From Nitrospirota bacterium (lineage in GTDB: Bacteria; Nitrospirota; Thermodesulfovibrionia; Thermodesulfovibrionales; Magnetobacteriaceae), in assembly GCA_015233895.1 (NCBI GenBank), contig JADFXG010000023.1, positions 1-47,057 of the forward strand: 47,057 nucleotides of DNA, given 5' to 3'. The position numbers and the translations under genes are program-made. Positions 24,401 through 34,056 of this stretch are shown piece after piece. Each line of letters begins with the position of its first letter. Position 1 is the stretch's first letter. The notes under the pieces were generated by a model. The model saw only the letters and a list, made by a program, of their open reading frames with translations, did not search any database and was not told where the DNA came from.

Positions 24401-27400
24401 ATGCTTATACAATTTATAGAAACACTTAGGAATGTGGGCTTTAACCTTACATCTACGGAGATAGCGGATATTTTGTGGTTTGCTGATTGTATTGATAAGC
24501 CTCAAGAACAAGAGCCTGAGAGACCTGTTGCAGAACCGGAGAGTGAAAATAACGGCATTGCTATAGCACAAAAACACGAGAGAACTGAGAATATGCTAAA
24601 GGCCAGTGTAAAATTAAAAAAACCACAAACACCGCTTGATTTAAAGCCAATTAAAACCGATACAACCCCTGACACTAACGTGAGCACTGAACCTGTAAAA
24701 AACCATGCCACAGCACCACTTCATAATAAACTTGAAATCAGCAGGGCATTAAGACCTCTTAAGAAAACATTTCCGTCTAATCATAGATTTATAATAGATG
24801 AGAATGAAACAGCTAACTTCATTGCAGAATCCGGTATATATGTACCAGTTCTGAGACCTGAGCAAATCCGATGGTTCGATGTTGCAATAGTTGTTGACGA
24901 ATCTTTCTCTATGTCCGTATGGCAGGATACAATTAATGATTTTAAACTTTTATTACAAAGACATGGTGCATTTCGAAATGTTAAAATTTTTGGTTTTACA
25001 TATGACAAAGCTAAAGACAAAAGTATTCGATTCTATGCAGGCACAGGAATTTTGGCATCACGGAAAAAACTAAACCCTAAGGAGCTGATTAACCCTTCAG
25101 GCAGGTCATTACTAATCGTGATAAGCGACTGCGTATCACTGGCGTGGTATGATGGTAAGGTTTCTCATATGATGTTTGAATGGGGAAAGACAAGCATAGT
25201 TACATTGCTCCAGGTACTGCCTCACTGGTATTGGAGACACACTGCAATTGATATGGGAAAACCAAGACAATTACGGGCTATTAAACCTGGATTAACAAAA
25301 TCTAAAATAAATGGCAAAGATGCAAGCGTTTCTGAAATTCCTATTGTCACTTTCGATGCTGTTTCTTTGAGATTATGGGCACAATTAATTACTAATAATA
25401 CTACTGAGTGGACACCAGGAGTTGTTTTCTTACATAAAGACAGCAAAAGAGAATTTAAACCTGTAAGGGATGAAAAAGAGTTATCGGCTTTTCGATTTCT
25501 ACCTGATAACCCGGAGAAAAAACTCAAAGCCTTTGTTGCTACTGCTTCAGAAAAAGCACAGCGGCTTGCAAGGTATCTTGCTGCAACACCACTAAATCCT
25601 TCTACTATGAAATTTATACAGCAAGAAATGTTAACCGATTCAAACCCTGCATATTTAGCAGAGATTCTGATAAGCGGTATAGTCGAGATGTCTGATTATA
25701 CTGATACTAACGACATACAACTTGATTTTACCGGAAATATCAGAGACCGCCTGATTTCGTGGACTAATATAAGCGACACTGTTACAGTGTTGTCAAAACT
25801 CCAAATTTTTGTTGATAAATATACAAATAAATCTCTTGACATAAAGTCTTTAGTAACAAACCCTGAATTAGTTGAGAAAATTGCAATAGATAAAAATAAT
25901 AAAGTGGCATTTTCTACACGTGTTCTAAAGCGACTAGGTGGTAAATATACAGAACTAGCAACTCGTATCTCTAAATTGATTTATGAAGAAACCCCAAAAG
26001 ATAATACAAGAAAATTATACGAGGCCAAACTTTTGATTGTGGGACAAGGTGGAGTTGGAAAGACAAGTATTTTAAGAAGATTAACTAACGATACTTTTTC
26101 AGATAATCAGGAAACAACTGTAGGAATAGACATAAGACGATTAAATTTGACAAGTAAAGACAATTTAGAATTAAAACTAAATGTATGGGATTTCGGCGGG
26201 CAGGCGATATATCACTCAACGCATCAGTTTTTCTTAACCAAACGCTCAGTGTATATGTTAGTGTGGGATGCCGGACAGGAGGCAGTTTTTGGTAGAATTG
26301 AGGATTGGCTCAATGAGATTAAAGTCTTTGGCGATGACAGTCCAGTTATTTTGGTTCTTAATAAGTGCGATCAGTATATAGAAGAAATTAATTTTAAAGA
26401 TTTAAAAACAAGATTTCCCAATATTGATAGTTTTCTTAAAGTAAGCGCTAAAAGTCCTGAAAACGGACCCGATAGCTTTGATAAACTAAAAGCCAATATA
26501 GCTGAAATAGCCGCCAAACTACCGCATATGGGTGCTGAGTGGCCGGAGGCATGGTTAAAAATTAGAGAGCATTTAGAAAATGACACAAGAAACTATATAG
26601 ATTATTCAGAATTTCAGAAGGTTTGCAAAGAAAACGGGATTGGAGAAAAAGAGGAAAAGGTGCTTGATGAATATCTTCATGACTTAGGCGTTTTTTCACA
26701 TTTTAAAGACGATTTGATATTACACAATACGATAATTATAAAACCATCATGGGCTACAAATGCAGTATATAAACTCATGTCGTCAAGGGCTGTATTGAAT
26801 AGGAAAGGAATTTTATATGAAAGCGATTTGCCGGATATTTGGAAAGAAACCGATGGTTATCCTCAGTCAAAATATCCAATGCTTCTTAGCTTAATGAAAA
26901 CTTTTGAGTTGTCATTTCATATGGAAGGAACAACGCACCATGTTATAGCAAATTCTTTAACAAGAGAAAGTGTTGATTTTGACTGGGACCCAGATGATAG
27001 CACAAGAGTTTTTTACAAATATGAGTTTCTGCCAAAAAGCATCATACCAAGGTTTATTGTAAGAGTACATGAATTGATTAAGAGAGATACAGAAGGCAAT
27101 TACTTGTGCTGGAGAGATGGAGCAATATTAGAGAAAATTTCAGACGGTGTCAGAAGACACACATATGTAAAAGCCGATACTTACGGTAAAAAAATAGAAA
27201 TAATAGTTAGCGGTGATAGCAGGCGTGAATTTTTTGCTATTATAAGAAACAACTTTGATAGTATCCATAATAAAATGAAAGGAATTAAATCTGACTTAAC
27301 AATAGCATGTAACTGTGAAGAGGGTTGTACATCTACGTATAGTTATGATTTTATTCTTAGAATGGAAAAGGAGGGAAAATCTGAAGTTCAATGTTATAAA

Positions 27401-27841
27401 TCGGCTCATAGTGTACCAATAAAAAGTCTTTGGGGGCATAGATTTGACGTGTTCATCAGCCACGCTTCATCTGACAACGATTTCATTGTCAACAATATAT
27501 TACCTGATTTCAAAAGAAGAGGAATAACCTATTGGATGGATATTGAGCTGGGAGCTTCTGCCTCTCCAGTCATAGAAGAAATAAAGAAGGGATTACAAAA
27601 TAGTAAACACATTCTTGTCTGCCTAAGTAAAAATACTGGAAAATCTGAATGGGTACAAACTGAATATGGTTCAATTTTGAATAAGATGCTTGCTAAAAAA
27701 ACTAATAAAAAAGTTATACCATTTAAAATAGATAATATTGAAAACAGTGAAATTCCACATTTACTTCTTAACATCCAAATTGCAGATTATTCAGATAAAA
27801 AGTCATACAACGACTTACTGGATTTTCTATCAAAAGCATAG
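24401..27841 (+). CDS. vWA + Roc-COR GTPase + TIR fusion protein
   Basis: A 1146-residue multidomain protein. After an acidic/proline-rich N-terminus (about 1-125), a vWA-like domain begins near residue 155 with MIDAS motif DESFS (D166-S170), of the kind found next to MoxR and VMAP genes. Residues about 540-690 form a Roc-type GTPase: VGQGGVGKTS (about 546), NVWDFGGQAIYH and LVLNKCDQY. A COR-like region runs to about 990 (YSEFQKVCKENGIGEKEEKV, and HNTIIIKPSWATNAVYKLM). Residues 1014-1146 are a TIR domain, FDVFISHASSDNDF and KSEWVQTEYGSIL, with Glu about 1088 where NADase TIRs keep the catalytic Glu. The protein would join partner recruitment (vWA), a GTP switch and an NAD+-degrading or signalling effector in one chain. 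Nothing similar is adjacent; it closes the operon. Enzyme activity is inferred. Confidence 0.85.
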   Translation: MLIQFIETLRNVGFNLTSTEIADILWFADCIDKPQEQEPERPVAEPESENNGIAIAQKHERTENMLKASVKLKKPQTPLDLKPIKTDTTPDTNVSTEPVKNHATAPLHNKLEISRALRPLKKTFPSNHRFIIDENETANFIAESGIYVPVLRPEQIRWFDVAIVVDESFSMSVWQDTINDFKLLLQRHGAFRNVKIFGFTYDKAKDKSIRFYAGTGILASRKKLNPKELINPSGRSLLIVISDCVSLAWYDGKVSHMMFEWGKTSIVTLLQVLPHWYWRHTAIDMGKPRQLRAIKPGLTKSKINGKDASVSEIPIVTFDAVSLRLWAQLITNNTTEWTPGVVFLHKDSKREFKPVRDEKELSAFRFLPDNPEKKLKAFVATASEKAQRLARYLAATPLNPSTMKFIQQEMLTDSNPAYLAEILISGIVEMSDYTDTNDIQLDFTGNIRDRLISWTNISDTVTVLSKLQIFVDKYTNKSLDIKSLVTNPELVEKIAIDKNNKVAFSTRVLKRLGGKYTELATRISKLIYEETPKDNTRKLYEAKLLIVGQGGVGKTSILRRLTNDTFSDNQETTVGIDIRRLNLTSKDNLELKLNVWDFGGQAIYHSTHQFFLTKRSVYMLVWDAGQEAVFGRIEDWLNEIKVFGDDSPVILVLNKCDQYIEEINFKDLKTRFPNIDSFLKVSAKSPENGPDSFDKLKANIAEIAAKLPHMGAEWPEAWLKIREHLENDTRNYIDYSEFQKVCKENGIGEKEEKVLDEYLHDLGVFSHFKDDLILHNTIIIKPSWATNAVYKLMSSRAVLNRKGILYESDLPDIWKETDGYPQSKYPMLLSLMKTFELSFHMEGTTHHVIANSLTRESVDFDWDPDDSTRVFYKYEFLPKSIIPRFIVRVHELIKRDTEGNYLCWRDGAILEKISDGVRRHTYVKADTYGKKIEIIVSGDSRREFFAIIRNNFDSIHNKMKGIKSDLTIACNCEEGCTSTYSYDFILRMEKEGKSEVQCYKSAHSVPIKSLWGHRFDVFISHASSDNDFIVNNILPDFKRRGITYWMDIELGASASPVIEEIKKGLQNSKHILVCLSKNTGKSEWVQTEYGSILNKMLAKKTNKKVIPFKIDNIENSEIPHLLLNIQIADYSDKKSYNDLLDFLSKA

Positions 27842-27905
27842 CTGTTGTGATTAGCAATAAAGCTTTCCACCTCATAGCAATGATGTATTATAAATGGGTC
27901 TGCGT

Positions 27906-28967
27906 TTACCGCTGGTTTAATTCAACAACACCAAAATACTTCCCTTTGAAATACAGTGCAACCTTTACAAGAGAAATTAACACAGGCACCTCGGCAAGCG
28001 GCCCGATAACTGCAGCAAAGGCCGCCCCTGAGTCTATTCCAAAAAGCGCTATTGTTACCGCTATTGCCAGTTCAAAGTTGTTGCTTGCTGCCGTAAAGGA
28101 CAATGTTGTAGTTTTTTCATAGTCAAACTTAAACCGCCAGCCCAAGTAAAAAGATACTAAAAACATGATAACAAAATAAATCACAAGAGGAACAAATATT
28201 CTTACAACATCAAAAGGCAATTGCACTATATACCGTCCTTTCAACGTAAACATGACAACCACAGTAAAAAGAAGAGCTATTAAAGTAATAGGGCTTATTG
28301 TTGGGGTAAATACATTTTCAAACCAGTACACCCCTTTTTTTCTGATTATAATAAACCTGCTTAAAATACCCGCAATAAAAGGGATTCCCAAATAAATGAA
28401 CACACTTTTTGATATTTGTACAATTGTGATAGAAACCACTGTTCCCTTTAGTCCAAATAATGGAAGCAAAAATGTTATAAAAAAATACCCATACATTGAG
28501 TAAAATATTAGTTGGAAAAAAGAATTAAACGCTACCAATCCGGCAGCGTATTCCCTGTTACCCTCTGCCAGATCGTTCCACACCACAACCATCGCGATAC
28601 ACCGTGCAACCCCTGTAAGAATCAACCCATACATGTACTGCGGATGGTCTCTTAAAAACACTATGGCAAGAAAAAACATCAGAAAAGGACCTATAAGCCA
28701 GTTCTGTAAAAGAGAAAACGCAAGAATCTTCTTGTTTTTAAAAACCTCGTGGAGTTTTTCATATTTAACCTTCGCTAGTGGCGGATACATCATAAGAATC
28801 AGCCCTATAGCAATAGGCACATTTGTGGTATCCACCTGAAACATATTTAAAAAATCCTTAGTCTGCGGAACAAAATATCCAATACCAATCCCCACAAACA
28901 TCGCACTAAATATCCACAACGTGAGAAATCTGTCAATAAAGGATAATTTTTTGGAGTTAGTCGCCAT
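27906..28967 (-). CDS. acr3: Acr3-family arsenite efflux transporter
   Basis: The 353-residue membrane protein has about ten helices and the Acr3 signatures: [20 protein letters not shown] with the essential cysteine in helix 4 and [18 protein letters not shown] later in the protein. It exports arsenite produced by the arsenate reductase. It lies one base downstream of arsC on the minus strand and converges with the TIR-protein gene at its 3' end. Expression should be driven from the arsC promoter and controlled by ArsR. Confidence 0.95.
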   Translation of the reverse strand: MATNSKKLSFIDRFLTLWIFSAMFVGIGIGYFVPQTKDFLNMFQVDTTNVPIAIGLILMMYPPLAKVKYEKLHEVFKNKKILAFSLLQNWLIGPFLMFFLAIVFLRDHPQYMYGLILTGVARCIAMVVVWNDLAEGNREYAAGLVAFNSFFQLIFYSMYGYFFITFLLPLFGLKGTVVSITIVQISKSVFIYLGIPFIAGILSRFIIIRKKGVYWFENVFTPTISPITLIALLFTVVVMFTLKGRYIVQLPFDVVRIFVPLVIYFVIMFLVSFYLGWRFKFDYEKTTTLSFTAASNNFELAIAVTIALFGIDSGAAFAAVIGPLAEVPVLISLVKVALYFKGKYFGVVELNQR

Positions 28968-28968
28968 T

Positions 28969-29403
28969 TTATTCTCCCTCTATCTCCTTAATCCAGCTCT
29001 GAATTTTTGCCTTAATTTCTTCTTTAATAACCCTTGTTTTAGCTATTTTTTCCTCCTCTGTTCCCTCAAGTGAGGATGGATCATCAAATCCCCAATGCAG
29101 CCTTTTGTTGATTCCGGGAAATATTGGACATTTTTCAGCTTTCGTTGCGTCACAGACCGTTATGACATAATTAAACAGATCGCCGTTTTTAAACATATCA
29201 AATACGCCTTTAGTGCTGTTGCCTGATAGGTCAAAGCCATCTTCTTTCATAACCCGTACAACTAATGGGTTTAGCACACCGGGTTCAAGACCAGCGCTCT
29301 TTACATCAAATTTTTGCCCTCCGTATTTCTTAAGAAATGCCTCCGCCATCTGGCTTCTGGCGCTGTTATGAACACATACAAACAGAACTTTTATTTTTTC
29401 CAT
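28969..29403 (-). CDS. arsC: Thioredoxin-type arsenate reductase ArsC
   Basis: The 144-residue low-molecular-weight-phosphatase-like enzyme has the CX5R active site CVHNSAR (starting at residue 10) and the later redox cysteines in [16 protein letters not shown]. The reaction is arsenate to arsenite with electrons from thioredoxin. An AGGAGGAG lies before ATG 29403. It heads the minus-strand half of a divergent ars locus. Confidence 0.95.
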   Translation of the reverse strand: MEKIKVLFVCVHNSARSQMAEAFLKKYGGQKFDVKSAGLEPGVLNPLVVRVMKEDGFDLSGNSTKGVFDMFKNGDLFNYVITVCDATKAEKCPIFPGINKRLHWGFDDPSSLEGTEEEKIAKTRVIKEEIKAKIQSWIKEIEGE

Positions 29404-29453
29404 TTTAAAACTCCTCCTGTATTTTAGTTACTTTAATATATTATACATTATTA

Positions 29454-29475
29454 GATATAATATATCAAGATATAT
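29454..29475. promoter_or_regulatory. Overlapping palindromes, probable ArsR operator
   Basis: GATATAATATATC (29454-29466) is a perfect palindrome around a single central base. The overlapping ATATATC-AA-GATATAT (29460-29475) is a second one. They lie in the 120-base region between divergent arsC and arsR, the expected site for an ArsR dimer to repress both directions. Confidence 0.6.
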
Positions 29476-29523
29476 AGATGTGACGATATGATTAAATTTG
29501 TGTTAAAATAGAATTACAGAATA

Positions 29524-29826
29524 ATGGAAAACTTTATAAAAATCGTATCAGCCGTAAAAGATGAAACACGTGTGATGATACTGCGGTTTCTCTACACGTA
29601 TGGGGAGACGTGTGTTTGTGAGCTTCAGGCCTCTTTTAATATGATACAATCGCGTCTTTCACGGCATTTATTAATACTAAAAGACGCAGGTTTTTTAAAA
29701 GTGCGCCGTGAGGGCCAATGGAGCTACTATTCTATAAATGCCCCTTTGGATGCCTTTAAAGATGCGATAATAAGACAAATCATAAGCCTGAGCGTTTCTA
29801 TCCCCGAAAAATCAAGCAGGTGTTGA
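29524..29826 (+). CDS. arsR: ArsR-family arsenic-responsive repressor
   Basis: The 100-residue winged HTH repressor has the metal-sensing ETCVCEL motif in helix 3, followed by FNMIQSRLSRHLLILKDAGF (recognition helix) and VRREGQWSYYS (wing). The Cys pair binds As(III) and releases DNA. A TAAAAT box lies 14 bases upstream of ATG 29524 without a Shine-Dalgarno sequence. It is divergent from the arsC-acr3 operon. Confidence 0.93.
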   Translation: MENFIKIVSAVKDETRVMILRFLYTYGETCVCELQASFNMIQSRLSRHLLILKDAGFLKVRREGQWSYYSINAPLDAFKDAIIRQIISLSVSIPEKSSRC

Positions 29827-29873
29827 AAGTCAGGTTGTCTTTAACACTCTACAGTTACAGAATAAGGATTTTT

Positions 29874-29944
29874 TCCGCAGATTGCACAGATTTCCGCAGA
29901 TTTGTATTTTATTTTTATCTGCGTTCATCTGCGTAATCTGCGGA
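29874..29944. repeat. Dispersed inverted repeat (ATCTGCG type)
   Basis: TCCGCAGATTGCACAGAT and related units at 29874-29901 pair with ATCTGCGTTCATCTGCGTAA at 29917 onward, which ends in TCTGCGGA at 29944. Repeats with this iterated (C)GCAGAT unit occur in many bacterial genomes. It lies between arsR and parA and can fold into a long hairpin. The repeat near 35068 is the same type. Confidence 0.7.
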
Positions 29945-29968
29945 TTAATCTTTTCAAGAGTTCTTTAT

Positions 29969-29997
29969 TTGACAAATAGCCTGTTTTTTGCTAAAAT
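29969..29997 (+). promoter_or_regulatory. Promoter of the parA-kdsD operon
   Basis: TTGACA (29969-29974), a 17-base spacer and TAAAAT (29992-29997). The GTG start of parA follows at 30016. Confidence 0.65.
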
Positions 29998-30015
29998 CAC
30001 TGAATCGGAAAAATC

Positions 30016-30801
30016 GTGGGTAAAGTAATTTCAATATCAAATCAGAAGGGCGGAGTGGGTAAAACTACGACTGCTATTAATCTGGCCGCCTCTATGGGGT
30101 TGGCCGGTAAGGATATTTTAATTGTCGATACCGATCCTCAGTGTAATTCAACAAGCGGTCTCGGTGTGGATAGAAAAAATCTCGTTAAAACACTTTATGA
30201 TGTCTATACGTCAAAACATAAAATAGAGGATGTAATAATCTCTACCCCGTATGACCATCTGTTTTTAGCCCCATCCTCAATTGATCTACTTGCCGTGGAG
30301 CTTGAAATGGTGAACAAGGACCGCCGTGAGTGGCTGCTTTCTGATGCTCTGATGCCTCTCAGAGACAAATACCAGTACATTTTTATAGACTGTCCGCCCT
30401 CACTTGGGCTTATAACGTTAAACTCCCTCGTTGCCGCTGATTCCGTCATTGTGCCGGTTCAGTGTGAGTACTATGCGCTTGAGGGGCTTACTATGCTTAT
30501 GAGAACCATTAATCTTGTAAAACGCTCATTTAATCCGTCTCTTTCCATAGAAGGAATTTTGTTAACCATGTTTGATGCCAGAAACTCTCTGTCTTCGGCA
30601 GTAGCCAAAGAGGTAAAAACTCATTTTGGACAGAAAGTTTATACAACTATAATTCCTCGAAATGTGACTCTTGGCGAGTCCCCCGGGCATGGCAAGCCTG
30701 CCCTCTATTATGATGTCCGATCAAAAGGCGCTCAGACCTATTTGACCCTCGCACGGGAGATTCTGGGAGACATTGCGCTTCAGAATAAGGCAGTATCATG
30801 A
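30016..30801 (+). CDS. parA: Chromosome partitioning ATPase ParA/Soj
   Basis: The 261-residue deviant Walker A ATPase has SNQKGGVGKTTTAINLAASM, IDCPPSLGLITLN and the switch region VQCEYYALEGLTML. It binds DNA non-specifically as an ATP dimer and drives segregation of ParB-bound origins. It starts at GTG 30016. Its stop overlaps the parB start by 4 bases (ATGA). The chromosomal rather than plasmid type is supported by housekeeping neighbours kdsB, pyrG and kdsD in the same transcript. Confidence 0.95.
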   Translation: MGKVISISNQKGGVGKTTTAINLAASMGLAGKDILIVDTDPQCNSTSGLGVDRKNLVKTLYDVYTSKHKIEDVIISTPYDHLFLAPSSIDLLAVELEMVNKDRREWLLSDALMPLRDKYQYIFIDCPPSLGLITLNSLVAADSVIVPVQCEYYALEGLTMLMRTINLVKRSFNPSLSIEGILLTMFDARNSLSSAVAKEVKTHFGQKVYTTIIPRNVTLGESPGHGKPALYYDVRSKGAQTYLTLAREILGDIALQNKAVS

Positions 30802-31631
30802 AAAAAGCGCTGGGACGCGGTCTCGATGCCCTGATTCCCACCGAGGGCGAGGAAATCCATCAGATTGAGATTGAAAAAATCTTCCCTAACCCGTCTCAAC
30901 CGCGTAAACATTTCTCCGAGGAGTCGTTAAATCAACTGGCAGAGTCTATAAGCCAACAAGGAATCATCCAACCCATCATTGTTGCCAGAACAGGGGACGG
31001 TACTTTTACAATTGTTGCCGGGGAAAGACGCTGGAGAGCAGCCACAATTTCCGGCTCTCAGAAAATCCCCTGTATTATTCGTGATGAGAGTGCTGAGGAG
31101 TCTTTTGAAATCTCGCTGATAGAAAACATTCAGCGTGAGGAGCTTAATCCGATTGAAACAGCTACTGCATTTTTAAGGATTATGGAGGAACAGGGAATAA
31201 CGCAGGAGGAGCTGTCTAAAAAAATCGGCAAGCAGAGAGCAACTGTAGCTAACTACGTAAGGCTTCTGACGCATCCTGAGGAAATAAAATCTTTTATAAT
31301 TTCAGGAGCGCTTTCTATGGGACACGCTAAAGTGCTCCTCTCTCTGAAAGACCAGTCTCAGCAGCTTGAGGCGGCACAAATGGTTGTGAAAAATTCGCTC
31401 AGTGTCCGTGAAACAGAAGCCCTTTGTAAAAAACTCTCAACGGACTCCACATCATCTGTTAAAAAGCCTGAGCCCCCCAAAGACCCGCACATAGCTGGCG
31501 TTGAGGATGAACTAACACGAAATCTCGGCACTAAGGTCAGAATTCATCACAAGGGAAACACCGGACGCATCGAAATAGACTATTATACAATGGATGACCT
31601 TAACAGGATTATTGATATATTAAAAATATGA
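30798..31631 (+). CDS. parB: Chromosome partitioning protein ParB/Spo0J
   Basis: The 277-residue ParB has the CTP-binding N-terminal domain, with IFPNPSQPRKHFSEESL, TIVAGERRWRA and IENIQREELNPIETA. A central HTH follows (TQEELSKKIGKQRATVANYV, then RLL), and then the C-terminal dimerisation domain. It loads at parS sites and slides as a CTP clamp; no parS was found in this window. It overlaps parA by 4 bases and kdsB by 4 bases. Confidence 0.95.
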   Translation: MKKALGRGLDALIPTEGEEIHQIEIEKIFPNPSQPRKHFSEESLNQLAESISQQGIIQPIIVARTGDGTFTIVAGERRWRAATISGSQKIPCIIRDESAEESFEISLIENIQREELNPIETATAFLRIMEEQGITQEELSKKIGKQRATVANYVRLLTHPEEIKSFIISGALSMGHAKVLLSLKDQSQQLEAAQMVVKNSLSVRETEALCKKLSTDSTSSVKKPEPPKDPHIAGVEDELTRNLGTKVRIHHKGNTGRIEIDYYTMDDLNRIIDILKI

Positions 31632-32401
31632 CACAAGCAGCAGTGATTATACCGGCACGGTACGGAGCATCCAGGTTTCCAGGGAAACCGCTGGCACTGA
31701 TTTGCGGTAAGCCGATGATAGAGCACGTCTATGAACGCGCTAAAAGAGCACACTCAGCAAGCGCAGTTTTTGTGGCAACCGACAACGCCAAAATCTACGA
31801 CACTGTGGTTGGTTTTGGAGGTGCTGCCATTATGACCAAAGAGACCCACGCAACTGGCACTGACAGAATAGCCGAAGCGGCAAGGGATTTGCCTTTTACC
31901 GTAATTGTCAACGTGCAGGGAGATGAGCCTCTCATTGAACCAGACATGATTGACTCAGTAATTGAACTTATGCAAGACGACAGAGCTTCTATGGGAACTC
32001 TTAAAAAGAAAATAACAACCCCCTGTGACATCTTTGATCCAAATATCGTTAAAGTCGTGACAGACTCTGAAGGGTTTGCTCTTTATTTTTCAAGATCAAC
32101 TATTCCATATTTAAGGGATGTTTTTGACGGGAAATCAACGCTGGACAGTATGGATGCCATAGACTCATCAGGGATACAGTATTATAAACACATTGGAATT
32201 TATGGTTACAAAAAAGAAGTGCTTTTAAGGCTTTCGGAGCTGCCGGAGAGTGAGTTAGAAAAAGCCGAAAAACTTGAACAATTGCGGGCTCTGACAAATG
32301 GGTACGGAATAAAGGTTGGCGAAACCAGCTTTGATACCATAGCAGTGGATCGCCCGGAGGATATAGGAAAGGTGGAGAGATGGCTAAATACATATTCCTG
32401 A
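31628..32401 (+). CDS. kdsB: CMP-KDO synthetase KdsB
   Basis: The 257-residue nucleotidyltransferase carries [33 protein letters not shown] and [14 protein letters not shown]. It activates 3-deoxy-D-manno-octulosonate with CTP for lipopolysaccharide core synthesis in the cytoplasm, which indicates a Gram-negative envelope. It starts at ATG 31628 within the parB stop (4-base overlap) and overlaps pyrG by 22 bases, so it is translationally coupled on both sides. KDO synthesis also uses kdsD further down the operon. Confidence 0.95.
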   Translation: MTQAAVIIPARYGASRFPGKPLALICGKPMIEHVYERAKRAHSASAVFVATDNAKIYDTVVGFGGAAIMTKETHATGTDRIAEAARDLPFTVIVNVQGDEPLIEPDMIDSVIELMQDDRASMGTLKKKITTPCDIFDPNIVKVVTDSEGFALYFSRSTIPYLRDVFDGKSTLDSMDAIDSSGIQYYKHIGIYGYKKEVLLRLSELPESELEKAEKLEQLRALTNGYGIKVGETSFDTIAVDRPEDIGKVERWLNTYS

Positions 32402-34056
32402 CAGGCGGCGTGGTATCGTCCCTCGGAAAGGGGATAGCAGCATCTGCAATCGGAGCACTGCTTGAAGCCAGAGGGCTTAAGGTAACGCTTCAAAAACTTG
32501 ATCCTTACATAAACCTCGACCCTGGCACACTAAGCCCTTTTCAACACGGCGAGGTCTATGTCACTGAGGATGGGACTGAAACAGACCTTGACTTAGGCCA
32601 TTACGAACGATTCACGCACGTTCAGAGCTCTCAGAAAAACAACTACACCACAGGTAAAATCTATTTTAATGTCATTAAAAAGGAACGCCTCGGCCACTAC
32701 CTCGGTCAAACCGTTCAAGTAGTGCCCCACATTACGGATGAAATCAAATCGGCTATTCGTTCTCTTGACTGTGATGGGGTGGATGTGGTGATAGTTGAGA
32801 TTGGGGGCACAATTGGTGACATAGAAAGTCTGCCCTTTCTTGAGGCCATAAGACAGATTCCTTATGATGTAGGCAGAGAAAACACAATGTACTTTCATCT
32901 GACACTGGTTCCCTACATAGGTAGCGCCGGAGAGCTAAAGTCAAAACCAACTCAGCACAGTGTAAAAGAGCTGCGCGAGATAGGAATTCAACCGGATGCC
33001 CTACTTTGCCGCTCAGACAGGGAGATTCCGCAGGATATGAAAAGAAAAATCGCCCTTCACTGTAACATCGAGGAGGACTCCGTGATTGGTGCCATAGATG
33101 TGGAGACAATTTATGAGGTTCCTTTAGTGCTTCACAGAGAGGGACTTGATACTTTGATAGCTAAGAAATTTAAATTTGACACTAACCCTCCAAAACTTGA
33201 TGTGTGGCACAATGTGGTAAAAACCATAAAGACCCCATCTAATGAGGTAACGATAGCGCTTGTAGGAAAGTACATCGGCCTTAGGGATGCCTATAAAAGT
33301 CTGATAGAGTCACTGATTCATGGCGGCATTGCAAACGATGCCCGTGTTAATTTCAAATGGCTGGATTCTGAGGAGTTAGAAAGGCACGAAATAGATAAAT
33401 ATATGTCTGATGTGGATGGAATACTGGTGCCTGGCGGGTTTGGAATTCGAGGGATAGAGGGTAAAATACGAGCTGTCCAATATGCACGGGAAAAGAAGAT
33501 TCCGTACTTTGGCATCTGCCTTGGTATGCAGTGTGCTGTGATAGAGTTTGCAAGAAATGTGTGTGGAATAACTGGGGCAAACAGCGCCGAGTTTGACGTG
33601 AAGTGTGCTGAGCCTATAATTTATCTGATGGAACAGTGGTTTGATTTTAAAACAAACTCTGTGCAAAAACGAAGTATGGAAAGCGAAAAGGGCGGCACTA
33701 TGCGTCTTGGCGGTTATCCTTGCCTGCTTGAGCACGGCAGTAATGCTCAAGAGGCCTACGAAAAAACCGAGATCACAGAGCGGCATCGCCACAGATATGA
33801 ATTTAATAATGACTACAGGGAGATTTTACAATCCAAAGGGATGCGCTTTAGCGGACTTAGCCCTGACGGCAAGCTGGTTGAAATAGTGGAACTAAGCGGA
33901 CATCCGTGGTTTCTTGGCTGTCAGTTTCATCCTGAGTTTAAATCAAGGCCGACCGAGCCTCATCCTCTTTTTAAGGCATTCATTTCCAGTGCAATACGAG
34001 AAAAACGTTCCCTGTTCCCAACTCACGGAATAACTGCAATGGAACAAAGGAGATAG
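32380..34056 (+). CDS. pyrG: CTP synthase PyrG
   Basis: The 558-residue enzyme makes CTP from UTP, ATP and glutamine. The N-terminal synthase domain has [40 protein letters not shown] and [14 protein letters not shown]. The C-terminal class I glutamine amidotransferase has the nucleophile in GICLGMQ and [19 protein letters not shown] feeds KdsB next to it and ParB, whose CTP cycle is required for chromosome segregation; both genes share its operon. The start at ATG 32380 overlaps kdsB by 22 bases. Confidence 0.97.
   Translation: MAKYIFLTGGVVSSLGKGIAASAIGALLEARGLKVTLQKLDPYINLDPGTLSPFQHGEVYVTEDGTETDLDLGHYERFTHVQSSQKNNYTTGKIYFNVIKKERLGHYLGQTVQVVPHITDEIKSAIRSLDCDGVDVVIVEIGGTIGDIESLPFLEAIRQIPYDVGRENTMYFHLTLVPYIGSAGELKSKPTQHSVKELREIGIQPDALLCRSDREIPQDMKRKIALHCNIEEDSVIGAIDVETIYEVPLVLHREGLDTLIAKKFKFDTNPPKLDVWHNVVKTIKTPSNEVTIALVGKYIGLRDAYKSLIESLIHGGIANDARVNFKWLDSEELERHEIDKYMSDVDGILVPGGFGIRGIEGKIRAVQYAREKKIPYFGICLGMQCAVIEFARNVCGITGANSAEFDVKCAEPIIYLMEQWFDFKTNSVQKRSMESEKGGTMRLGGYPCLLEHGSNAQEAYEKTEITERHRHRYEFNNDYREILQSKGMRFSGLSPDGKLVEIVELSGHPWFLGCQFHPEFKSRPTEPHPLFKAFISSAIREKRSLFPTHGITAMEQRR

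Noticed and set aside
29563-29580. CACGTG core resembling a parS site near parA/parB
   Set aside because: It sits within the arsR coding region, and the arms do not match the TGTTTCACGTGAAACA consensus.
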